This document shows positions 1-5,939 of a DNA stretch of 13,238 nucleotides, in pieces. The translations under genes were made by a program, and so were the position numbers. The notes below the pieces were generated by a model, which had not been told where the DNA came from, made no database searches, and saw only the letters and a program-made list of their open reading frames with translations. Where the stretch lies: NCBI GenBank assembly GCA_003219225.1, contig QHPZ01000186.1:1-13238 (forward strand), in the 5' to 3' direction. Position 1 is the stretch's first letter. Every line of letters begins with the position of its first letter. The stretch is from Verrucomicrobiota bacterium. GTDB lineage: Bacteria; Verrucomicrobiota; Verrucomicrobiia; Chthoniobacterales; UBA10450.

Positions 1-92
1 AACCAGCCGCCAAAAATATCGCCGTTCGGGTTCGTGTCCTTCGGCATCGCGATCGTTTGGATGACGAGTTCGCCCTGTGGTTGGTCAGACAT
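1..92 (-). CDS. yciA: Acyl-CoA thioesterase, YciA-type hot-dog protein (partial, N-terminus only)
   Basis: Only the first 30 residues are in the window; the gene runs off the left edge. The reading from ATG at 92 contains the motif DTNPNGDIFGGW at about residues 19-30, preceded by an AMPKD stretch. This closely matches the start of YciA-like acyl-CoA thioesterases, whose hot-dog fold begins with this conserved Asp/Asn/Gly-Asp segment. The family hydrolyses acyl-CoA thioesters to free acid and CoA in the cytoplasm. It begins 17 bases after the queA stop on the same strand, so the two are probably cotranscribed. The family call is firm; the substrate cannot be judged from this fragment. Confidence 0.85.
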   Translation of the reverse strand, partial: MSDQPQGELVIQTIAMPKDTNPNGDIFGGW

Positions 93-109
93 TCCGCGCA
101 GAATAGCGA

Positions 110-1114
110 TCACAGAATCAGCATGCAATCACCGTAGCTGTAGAAGCGATAGCGCTCGCGGATCGCTTCGCGGTAGGCGCGCAGCAGGAACTCGCGGCCG
201 GCGAAGGCACTCACCAGCAGGAGCAAGGTCGAGCGCGGCAGATGAAAATTCGTCAGCAGCGCATCCACCGCGCGGAACTCAAATGGCGGATAGATGAAAA
301 GCTCGGTCTCGCCGCTGCACGCCTGAATTTTAGTAGACTTGACCGCTTTAAGCAGTCGAGTTTGCCGGGTCGCAGTTTCCAGAACGCGGACGACGGTGGT
401 GCCGACGGCTACGAGTCGCGTCGCATTGTCGATCTTGCGTACGGCTTCGGATGAAATGGAAAACCATTCGGCACCCATGCGGTGCTCCGTCACATTTTCG
501 GAGTGCACGGGGCGAAAGGTCGCCGTGCCGACGTGCAGCGTCACGAATGTGTGCGGAAGTTGCTCGAGCATCTCAGGGGTGAAATGGAGACCGGCGGTGG
601 GTGCGGCGAGCGCGCCGGGCGTTTGCGCGAACACCGTTTGGTATCGGGTTTCGTCTTCGGTGTCGCTCTCCCGGGCGATGTAGGGCGGCAGCGGCATCGA
701 ACCGCGCGCATACGGATCGACATCGCTTTCGAGCGCGATGATCCGCTCGCCTCGCCCGAGAACTTGCTCTACTCGCACGCCCACATTGTCGATCTTGGTG
801 GTGGCGCCGACACGCATTTTGCGTCCCGGTTTGACCAAACATGTCCAGCGCCCTGGGGCGAGCCGCGCAACGAACAGGAAGTCGACCGTGTGGTCATCGG
901 AAAATTTTCGGGCCGGCAGGACGCGCGTGTCGTTGAGAACCAGCAGGTCACTTGGCGCGAGCAATGATTGGAGTTCGACGAACTGGCGATGCTTGATCGT
1001 TTGGCTGGCGCGATGCAAAACCAGCATCCGAGACTGTTCCCGACGCGGGAGCGGCCGCTGCGCGATTAATTCCTGCGGCAGCTCATAATCGTAATCGTTC
1101 AATCGCGTGCTCAT
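110..1114 (-). CDS. queA: S-adenosylmethionine:tRNA ribosyltransferase-isomerase QueA
   Basis: QueA transfers and isomerises the ribose of SAM onto 7-aminomethyl-7-deazaguanine in tRNA, giving epoxyqueuosine at the wobble position of GUN-anticodon tRNAs. The 334-residue product shows the family hallmarks: the N-terminal YDYELP and LIAQRPLPRR segments, NDTRVLPAR at 61-69, PTAGLHFT at 172-179, LHVGTATFRPV at 193-203, NFHLPRSTLLLLVSAF at 289-304 and the C-terminal YRFYSYGDCMLI. The reading frame is open upstream to 1327, but ATG at 1114 (MSTRLNDYDYELP) starts exactly where family members start, so it is preferred. An oddity lies at residues 250-260, a loop of variable sequence before ELFIYPPFEF: it is encoded by a palindrome that recurs in the neighbouring glycosylase gene. 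queA is followed after 17 bases by the thioesterase gene and is divergent from the glycosylase gene. Confidence 0.96.
   Translation of the reverse strand: MSTRLNDYDYELPQELIAQRPLPRREQSRMLVLHRASQTIKHRQFVELQSLLAPSDLLVLNDTRVLPARKFSDDHTVDFLFVARLAPGRWTCLVKPGRKMRVGATTKIDNVGVRVEQVLGRGERIIALESDVDPYARGSMPLPPYIARESDTEDETRYQTVFAQTPGALAAPTAGLHFTPEMLEQLPHTFVTLHVGTATFRPVHSENVTEHRMGAEWFSISSEAVRKIDNATRLVAVGTTVVRVLETATRQTRLLKAVKSTKIQACSGETELFIYPPFEFRAVDALLTNFHLPRSTLLLLVSAFAGREFLLRAYREAIRERYRFYSYGDCMLIL
336..365. repeat. Palindromic element, copy A, inside queA
   Basis: An imperfect palindrome with arms related to AACTTGAC/GTCAAGTT around a GCTTTAAGC core. It matches the copy at 1365-1394 at 26 of 30 positions in the same orientation, and all four differences are transitions. 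Read in the coding direction of queA it encodes residues 250-260, in the loop before the conserved ELFIYPP segment, where other QueA proteins vary in length and sequence. Two copies in unrelated genes, read in different frames, argue for an inserted element rather than protein-level conservation. Confidence 0.7.
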
Positions 1115-1129
1115 TGGTGAGAGCCGATT

Positions 1130-1185
1130 CTGTAGGGGAAGCAGTTTGCTTCCCGTAAACGGGACGCTAGCAGCGTCCCCTACAG
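1130..1185. repeat. REP-like double hairpin (cloverleaf palindrome)
   Basis: Outer arms CTGTAGGGG (1130-1138) and CCCCTACAG (1177-1185) are perfect inverted repeats. Within and overlapping them lie two further perfect hairpins: GGGAAGC/GCTTCCC (1136-1142 with 1148-1154) and GGGACGCT/AGCGTCCC (1161-1168 with 1172-1179). A short CCCG/CGGG pairing (1152-1155 with 1160-1163) could form the junction. This is the architecture of a REP doublet (BIME-like element). It occupies the divergent gap between queA and the uracil-DNA glycosylase gene, so it may influence either promoter. No copy with the same sequence is seen elsewhere in the window, so its dispersed nature is inferred. Confidence 0.75.
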
Positions 1186-1238
1186 TGGGCGCGAACGAAA
1201 AAAATTGCGCCGTGACAGGAATTTTCTCATCATCCGAC

Positions 1239-2015
1239 ATGCAGTTCCCCTCGGCGCTCGATCTTGTCGTCCGAGCGCTCGAGCAAATGCGGGAAACCTC
1301 ACTGCGCCCTCCCCTCGCCTCGCGCAAAGTTCTCGATGAACTGCGCGCGCCGGAGCGCGCGCAGAACTTGACTGCTTTAAGCGGTCAAGTTTGCACTGCG
1401 AGCAAGATCGGTAAGCTGCGCGAATTGCAAACGCGCGTCGCCGTTTGCACGAAGTGTCCGCACCTTGCGCGCGCGCGCACGCAGACGGTCTTCGGCGTGG
1501 GAGATCCCGATGCCGAACTGATGTTTATCGGTGAAGCGCCGGGCGCGGACGAAGATGCACAAGGCGAGCCGTTCGTCGGGCGCGCGGGTCAATTGCTCAC
1601 CAGGATCATCAAAGCGATGGGGTTCGCGCGCGAAGACGTTTACATCGCGAACATTTTGAAGTGCCGGCCCGACATGCCCGCGGGCTCCTTTGGCAATCGC
1701 GTCCCGACGCCGGTCGAGATGCAGACGTGTCGCCCGTACCTGGTCGAACAGATCGAGGTCATCCAGCCTAAGGTGCTCGTCGCGCTCGGCGCGGTCGCGG
1801 TGGAAGGGTTGCTCGGAGTGCGCGGAACGATGCGCGACTTGCGCGGGCGCTGGCACACTTACAATCAGATGCCGCTCATGATCACGTATCACCCGGCCTA
1901 TCTACTTCGGAACCAGACGCCGTCAGAAAAGCGCAAGGTGTGGGAAGACATGCTCCTGGTGCTAGAGCGACTCGAGCGGCCGATCAGCGAAAAACAACGC
2001 AATTATTTTTTGTAG
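1239..2015 (+). CDS. udg: Uracil-DNA glycosylase, family 4 (Fe-S type)
   Basis: This enzyme removes uracil from DNA, starting base-excision repair of deaminated cytosine. With ATG at 1239 the product has 258 residues. The four cysteines expected to ligate the 4Fe-4S cluster of family 4 enzymes are visible at C70, C73, C142 and C164. The catalytic motif GEAPGADE is at 98-105, followed by GEPFVGRAGQLL, and the second active-site motif HPAYLLRN is at 218-225. The first 60 or so residues are a poorly conserved extension, part of which (43-52) is encoded by a palindrome also found in queA. The frame is open upstream to 1107; GTG at 1212 is an alternative start, and neither choice has a clear Shine-Dalgarno sequence. 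Upstream reading would run through the REP doublet, so it is unlikely. The gene ends 7 bases before the stop of the convergent synthase gene. Confidence 0.95.
   Translation: MQFPSALDLVVRALEQMRETSLRPPLASRKVLDELRAPERAQNLTALSGQVCTASKIGKLRELQTRVAVCTKCPHLARARTQTVFGVGDPDAELMFIGEAPGADEDAQGEPFVGRAGQLLTRIIKAMGFAREDVYIANILKCRPDMPAGSFGNRVPTPVEMQTCRPYLVEQIEVIQPKVLVALGAVAVEGLLGVRGTMRDLRGRWHTYNQMPLMITYHPAYLLRNQTPSEKRKVWEDMLLVLERLERPISEKQRNYFL
1341..1364. repeat. Perfect GC-rich hairpin in the glycosylase N-terminal region
   Basis: CTGCGCGCGC (1341-1350) and GCGCGCGCAG (1355-1364) form a perfect 10-bp inverted repeat with a 4-base loop. It directly abuts the palindrome at 1365-1391. It lies in codons for the weakly conserved N-terminal extension (residues 35-42). 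It could be part of a two-hairpin inserted element or a by-product of Arg/Ala-rich coding. Confidence 0.55.
1365..1394. repeat. Palindromic element, copy B, inside the glycosylase gene
   Basis: Arms AACTTGAC (1365-1372) and GTCAAGTT (1384-1391) are perfect inverted repeats around an almost symmetrical 11-base core; TTGC follows as in copy A. It encodes residues 43-52 of the glycosylase, upstream of the first cluster cysteine (C70). Relative to coding direction it is read in a different frame from the queA copy, and both frames stay open. Confidence 0.75.
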
Positions 2016-2022
2016 CCAGTGA

Positions 2023-2994
2023 CTAGGAAGAAAGCTTCTCGATTGCCTTGCGGCTCACCAGAGCTACGGCCAGTCTAGCAATGATCGCGCGCACTTCGCT
2101 GCGCGGCACTTTGATTGTGCGATGCAATACGGTTGCGCCCGCGGCGCGCAAGAGCGCAACCGTTCGTCGACCAATTACGGCCGGCAATACGGTGGCGGCG
2201 CGAACACGGCGATTTCGAACCGCGAGCGAGTATTGCAGCCCCGATTCCAAACCGCTGTCGGCTTTGTCGAGCCACTTCGTGTAGACGGGGAGAAAGCGCT
2301 CGGGTTGTTGAACGATTTGTGCCGGCCTGAGCGCAACCGCTGCCAGTTCCTTCTCGGGAAAATAACAGCGGCCGGCGCGCAGATCGGCGCCAGCGTCGCG
2401 GAGAATATTAGTCAGTTGCAGGCCCATCCCGTACTCCTGGCCGAGCGCGAGCATCTCTTCTGCGCTTCGCCGAGAAAAATTTCGCAGATGTCGAAAGCAA
2501 AGCCGGGTCCAGAATTCGCCGACGCAGCCGGCGACGAGATAAGTGTACTGATCAAGCTCGGCGGCAGTAGCGAGCGCGCGCACTTGGGCTGGGTCGGCGA
2601 AGCGTTGCAAATCCAAGCTTTGCCCGCCCGTAATTTTGTGAAGGAGAGCGCGCACTTCATCGCCGTCCGCCGGATCAAGCTCATCGAGTTGTCCGAATGT
2701 TTCCGGTAGCGCTTCGATCAGAGCGCGCTCGGTCGCGTCTTGCTGCAACTGCGCAAAGGCTGCCATAAGATAGGCAATCTGCTGCGCGTCGTGGGCCCCG
2801 CCAATAAGGCCGCGCAGTTTCTCTAATGTCTGGACCCGCAATTCGGCCGGAATCTGTGCCGTGTCAGCGACGGTATCAGTGGTCCTCGCCAGCAGATAGC
2901 CAAGGCCGACTGGTTCGCGCAGGCGGCGGGGCAAAATCTGAATCGACAGATAGAAGGAGCGTGAAAGCGGGCGCAGTAGGGAATCGGTTTTCAC
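2023..2994 (-). CDS. Squalene/phytoene synthase family protein (squalene-synthase-like)
   Basis: The family condenses two prenyl diphosphates head-to-head to give squalene or phytoene. The 323-residue product carries SRSF at 11-14, the first Asp-rich motif DTVAD at 40-44, YTYLVAGCVG at 150-159 (compare YxxYVAGxVG of squalene synthases), and the second Asp-rich motif in NILRDAGAD at 196-204, followed by GRCYFP. SRSF and the VAGxVG segment favour squalene synthase over phytoene synthase, but the product is not proven. The frame is open to 3114, yet homology begins right after GTG at 2994. That GTG overlaps the TGA of the upstream DUF362 gene (GTGA), so translation is probably coupled. No C-terminal membrane anchor is evident. 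No squalene-hopene cyclase or other hpn gene is nearby. Confidence 0.88.
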   Translation of the reverse strand: MKTDSLLRPLSRSFYLSIQILPRRLREPVGLGYLLARTTDTVADTAQIPAELRVQTLEKLRGLIGGAHDAQQIAYLMAAFAQLQQDATERALIEALPETFGQLDELDPADGDEVRALLHKITGGQSLDLQRFADPAQVRALATAAELDQYTYLVAGCVGEFWTRLCFRHLRNFSRRSAEEMLALGQEYGMGLQLTNILRDAGADLRAGRCYFPEKELAAVALRPAQIVQQPERFLPVYTKWLDKADSGLESGLQYSLAVRNRRVRAATVLPAVIGRRTVALLRAAGATVLHRTIKVPRSEVRAIIARLAVALVSRKAIEKLSS

Positions 2995-4037
2995 TCGCCG
3001 ATATTTCTGAGCTCGATGCGGTCCGGTGCGGAGTTGCCCAACCCAAGCTGGCTCGCGATCGGAATGTAATCGGCCATGTGCCCGATCCGCGGCAGGCTGG
3101 CGCGCGCCCGCCATTCCTGGATTCGCTTTAGCGCGATCGCATCGAGGGCGACCGGGTCTTTGCTCGCATAAAGTGTGGCGTGATGCAGCGCCCAGTTCGG
3201 CTGCGACTGTGGCCCGCCGGCGTATTGCGCGACCAGACCGTCCATCAAATTGAGGACGACTTTCTGCGCGACGAGCGGGTGCGAATAGATCTGCGCAATG
3301 CTATCGACACCGAATCCGTAAGGCTGTGTAAAGCGCCGCCAGTTGTCGATGTTTGGAATCGTCATGTTGTAAAGGCAACCGGCAATGCCGTTGGTTTCGC
3401 TGCTGCTCATCACCGGCACGTTGATCACTTTGGTGACTTCGCTCGTCAGCAGCCGGGAAAAATGACTCACGCTGCTGGTGTTTTCAGTTTCGGAAAGCAG
3501 CACCGTTTTGCCTTTGTTCGGCTTGTAATCAAAATCGCCCCACACCAGCTTGCCGACCAGAGGCGCGCTCAACATCTCTTTGGGATCATAGCCGTCGCGC
3601 GGCGGGATCGATTTCACCTGATAACCGTCGCTCGCCCGCCGGTAACCGGCCTCCTGCACGCCGCCTAACGAGCGGTCCCAAACGATGATGTCCGAGCGGC
3701 GATGACCGGCCGCGACCAGGCCATCGACAATCGCGTTGACCACGTCGTGGTGGGTGGTGAAAAGCTCGCCGCCGGCGGCCGAGATCTTGATGCCGATTTT
3801 GTCTTCCGGCGAAACGAGCGAGCCCCAGGCTTTCGCCGCGTCCGGCTGACCCGTCACAGCCGTGACTAACCGATTTAGCATTATGCGCACGACCGGCGCG
3901 TTTGTTTTGTAATCCTTGATCGCACCGGCATCATGGATCGCGTAAACGATCGAGGGCGTCGGACTCGGCTGCGCGGGCGCCGCCATTGCCGAGGTAATGG
4001 CGCAGAAAAAAACAAGAGTTACCGTTAAGATTGACAA
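2991..4037 (-). CDS. Exported DUF362 domain protein
   Basis: The 348-residue product starts with a hydrophobic segment (about residues 3-19) ending in AMA before APAQPSP, which reads as a Sec signal peptide with cleavage near residue 20. The body resembles DUF362 proteins: KIGIKISAAGGELFTTHHDVVNAIVDGL, SDIIVWDRSLGG, INVPVMSS followed by LYNMTIPN, and a C-terminal part with LYASKDPVALDAIALKRIQEW. The biochemical role of the family is not established, and no ferredoxin-type cysteine cluster is present here. The start is TTG at 4037; the same frame has a stop a few codons upstream and no ATG or GTG, so TTG is the only plausible start. It overlaps the synthase gene by 4 bases and is divergent from hemW, whose chosen start is 20 bases away. 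Confidence 0.82.
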   Translation of the reverse strand: MSILTVTLVFFCAITSAMAAPAQPSPTPSIVYAIHDAGAIKDYKTNAPVVRIMLNRLVTAVTGQPDAAKAWGSLVSPEDKIGIKISAAGGELFTTHHDVVNAIVDGLVAAGHRRSDIIVWDRSLGGVQEAGYRRASDGYQVKSIPPRDGYDPKEMLSAPLVGKLVWGDFDYKPNKGKTVLLSETENTSSVSHFSRLLTSEVTKVINVPVMSSSETNGIAGCLYNMTIPNIDNWRRFTQPYGFGVDSIAQIYSHPLVAQKVVLNLMDGLVAQYAGGPQSQPNWALHHATLYASKDPVALDAIALKRIQEWRARASLPRIGHMADYIPIASQLGLGNSAPDRIELRNIGE

Positions 4038-4057
4038 GGCTATCGGCTGACGAACTT

Positions 4058-5224
4058 ATGGGCGAGCGCGCGAATCACAACTGCCACACCACTGAATGCG
4101 GCGATCACAGACCGCCGCTGGAGGAGACGCTTCGGCATCTTTACGTCCACATCCCGTTCTGCGCGCGGATTTGTCCTTACTGCGCATTTTACAAGGAGCT
4201 CCTCGACCGCGCAGAAACGCAGCGGTTTTGCGAAGCCGTTCTACATGAGCTTGACCGCCATTCGCAAGATCGACATCTACTTCCATCGACGGTGTACCTC
4301 GGTGGCGGCACCCCGAGCGCGCTGAGCACGGGGCAATTGGAATTTCTGCTCAAAGGTTTCCGCGACCGGATCGATCTCTCCGAATTGCGCGAATGGACAT
4401 CGGAAGCTAATCCCGGCAGCGTTTCCGCGCGCAAAGCCAGCCTGCTCAAGGAATTGGGCGTCAATCGAATTAGTCTGGGAGTGCAATCGTGGCACCACGG
4501 TTTGCTCGAGCTGCTCGGGCGCGAGCACAACGCGCAGCAGGCGGAGGAATCGTTTTGGATTCTGCGCGATGCCGGATTCGGAAACATCAACATCGACCTG
4601 ATGTTTAGCTTGCCCGGTCAAACCGCCGAACAATGGCGTGAGAGTTTGGCGAGAACAGTCGCGTTAGCTCCCGAGCATGTCTCCACCTATTGCCTCACCT
4701 ACGAGGAAGACACGGAATTTTTCAGACGACACACGCGCGGGGAATTGCACTCGGACGCGGACACTGAAGCGGAGTTGTTCGAAATGACGATGTCGATGCT
4801 GCAGCAAGCGGGCTACGTGCATTACGAGATCTCAAATTACGCGCGGCCTGGATTCGAGTCGTTTCACAATCGCGCCTACTGGGAGGGTGAAGATTATCTG
4901 GGCATTGGCCCAAGCGCGTTTTCGACCGTTGCCATGCAGCGCTGGCAGAACGTCTGCGATTACCGCGCCTACGCCAAGAGTGTCTTGTCCGGTCGATCAC
5001 CGATTGCGGCAATGGAAAATCTCACCGCCGAAATGAAACGGCGCGAGCGGATCGCGCTCGATCTGCGGACCCGCGCCGGTGTCTCGGCAGAGTTGCTCAT
5101 GGCAAATGCCGAGCAGGTCCGCAACATGGTTACGCTCGGCTTGCTGCAGCGTGCGAACGACAAATTTGCATTAACAGCCAAAGGCAAGCTGCTGGCGGAT
5201 TCGGTTGCGGAAGCATTTTTCTAG
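4058..5224 (+). CDS. hemW: Radical SAM protein HemW (coproporphyrinogen III oxidase-like)
   Basis: From ATG 4058 the product has 388 residues. LYVHIPFCARICPYCAF holds the radical-SAM cysteines C35, C39 and C42 in CX3CX2C spacing. The next positions are A-F instead of the extra cysteine of HemN, which points to HemW, a heme-binding chaperone-like protein, rather than true coproporphyrinogen dehydrogenase. Further family marks are GGGTPS at 82-87, GVQSW at 141-145, NIDLMFSLPGQT at 178-189 and HNRAYWEGEDYLGIGPSAFS at 270-289. The frame is also open from TTG 4031, which would overlap the DUF362 start on the other strand; the ATG is preferred, but about 25 residues before the conserved core remain uncertain. 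The function is cytoplasmic. No other heme gene is adjacent. Confidence 0.92.
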   Translation: MGERANHNCHTTECGDHRPPLEETLRHLYVHIPFCARICPYCAFYKELLDRAETQRFCEAVLHELDRHSQDRHLLPSTVYLGGGTPSALSTGQLEFLLKGFRDRIDLSELREWTSEANPGSVSARKASLLKELGVNRISLGVQSWHHGLLELLGREHNAQQAEESFWILRDAGFGNINIDLMFSLPGQTAEQWRESLARTVALAPEHVSTYCLTYEEDTEFFRRHTRGELHSDADTEAELFEMTMSMLQQAGYVHYEISNYARPGFESFHNRAYWEGEDYLGIGPSAFSTVAMQRWQNVCDYRAYAKSVLSGRSPIAAMENLTAEMKRRERIALDLRTRAGVSAELLMANAEQVRNMVTLGLLQRANDKFALTAKGKLLADSVAEAFF

Positions 5225-5292
5225 CGTCCGTCGCGGAATCAAAGAGCGAGCACGATTAAGATCATGAGCACGAGCAGGATTCCCGTGACACC

Positions 5293-5366
5293 CGGAGCCT
5301 ACGGGGCTCGAACCCGCAACCTCCGCCGTGACAGGGCGGCGCTCTAGCCAATTGAGCTAAGGCTCC
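5293..5366 (-). tRNA. tRNA-Asp (anticodon GTC)
   Basis: On the minus strand the sequence folds as a tRNA: acceptor GGAGCCT with AGGCTCC (7 bp), D-arm GCTC/GAGC, anticodon stem CCGCC/GGCGG around loop CTGTCAC (anticodon GTC), and T-arm GCGGG/CCCGT around TTCGAGC. The discriminator base is G, as expected for tRNA-Asp. The next three bases are GGT, so the CCA end is not encoded and must be added enzymatically. It sits alone between hemW and the ARC gene. Its wobble G34 makes it a natural target of the queuosine pathway that includes QueA. Confidence 0.96.
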
Positions 5367-5384
5367 CTTTATTGCGAGACGCAG

Positions 5385-5413
5385 ATTGTAACGGCGGCGC
5401 TGCTCAGCCGCAA
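5385..5413 (-). promoter_or_regulatory. Candidate sigma70-type promoter of tRNA-Asp
   Basis: Read on the minus strand, TTGCGG (5413-5408) and TACAAT (5390-5385) are separated by 17 bases. The -10 element ends 18 bases before the 5' end of the tRNA, a sensible leader length. The -35 element is weak (3 of 6). Confidence 0.5.
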
Positions 5414-5516
5414 CTTTGGTCTTGCTCTTGCTTTATCATATCGCCGGCGGCGAGATCATCGTGAGAGAAGATCGACATCGTATTTTGAACAGGCGAATCG
5501 CCCGGCGCGTCGAACA

Positions 5517-5544
5517 TTGCGAAATTTTGCAGGAACGATATAAT
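5517..5544 (+). promoter_or_regulatory. Candidate sigma70-type promoter of the ARC-dop operon
   Basis: A perfect TATAAT (5539-5544) lies 16 bases after TTGCGA (5517-5522). Transcription would start near 5551, about 30 bases before ATG 5580, with a purine-rich GGGGAGGG stretch (5558-5565) as a possible ribosome binding site. This supports ATG 5580 as the original start of the ARC gene. Confidence 0.55.
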
Positions 5545-5579
5545 CGCAGCGGATTTTGGGGAGGGACTGGGAAAAACCG

Positions 5580-5939
5580 ATGAGCGACGAGCGCAGCAAA
5601 GAGTCGGAAGATTTCGGCGAAGAATCGCGCGACCTTCCGCTACTCGACCAGTTCGACCGTCTCATCGGGTCGCTCCCGCCCGGCGATCCGCTCCGGCGTG
5701 AGTTGCTCGACCTGCGGCCGGCCGTCACCGATCGCGAAGAGACGATTGTCGAAGCGCGCCACATGATCGAGAAACTGGAGGAGGTGATCAAGAAAGTGAC
5801 CTCGCCGGCGAACCGTATCGGCACGTTTCTCGGCGCCACTTCGCGCGACACCGCGCACATCGTGGTCGGCGGCGCGGACGTTCGTCATCGTGGGCGATCT
5901 CGGTTTCGAGACGGCGGGGCCGGTCACAAAGATCACTGA
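5580..5939 (+). pseudogene. arc: Proteasome-associated ATPase ARC/Mpa, N-terminal piece (frameshifted)
   Basis: The 119-residue reading starts at ATG 5580. Residues 52-74 (REETIVEARHMIEKLEEVIKKV) look like the N-terminal coiled coil that captures Pup in Mpa/ARC. Residues 77-100 (ANRIGTFLGA to VVGGAD) match the beginning of the interdomain OB region. After D100 (codon 5877-5879) homology stops abruptly, and the tail VRHRGRSRFR to GHKDH is low-complexity out-of-frame translation. From base 5881 the next frame (+1) gives FVIVGDLGF, the sensible continuation, but the segment that should join them, about 25 residues of the first OB fold, is absent. The simplest reading is an out-of-frame deletion of roughly 75-80 bases. 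A sequencing or assembly error is the main alternative. The upstream coding remains intact. Confidence 0.75.

Noticed and set aside
1115..1327. Upstream extensions of queA (to 1327) and of the glycosylase gene (from 1107).
   Set aside because: Both would read through the REP doublet and into the other gene; homology starts at 1114 for queA, and for the glycosylase internal starts at 1239 or 1212 are adequate.
1466..1480. Alternating purine-pyrimidine run that could adopt Z-DNA.
   Set aside because: It is only 15 bases and is explained by consecutive CGC arginine and GCG alanine codons in a GC-rich gene.
5239..5292. A short minus-strand hydrophobic reading (LLVLMILIVLAL then stop) just downstream of tRNA-Asp, resembling tiny membrane peptides.
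   Set aside because: The open stretch is about 19 codons, is closed upstream by a stop inside the tRNA, and has no supported start or ribosome binding site.
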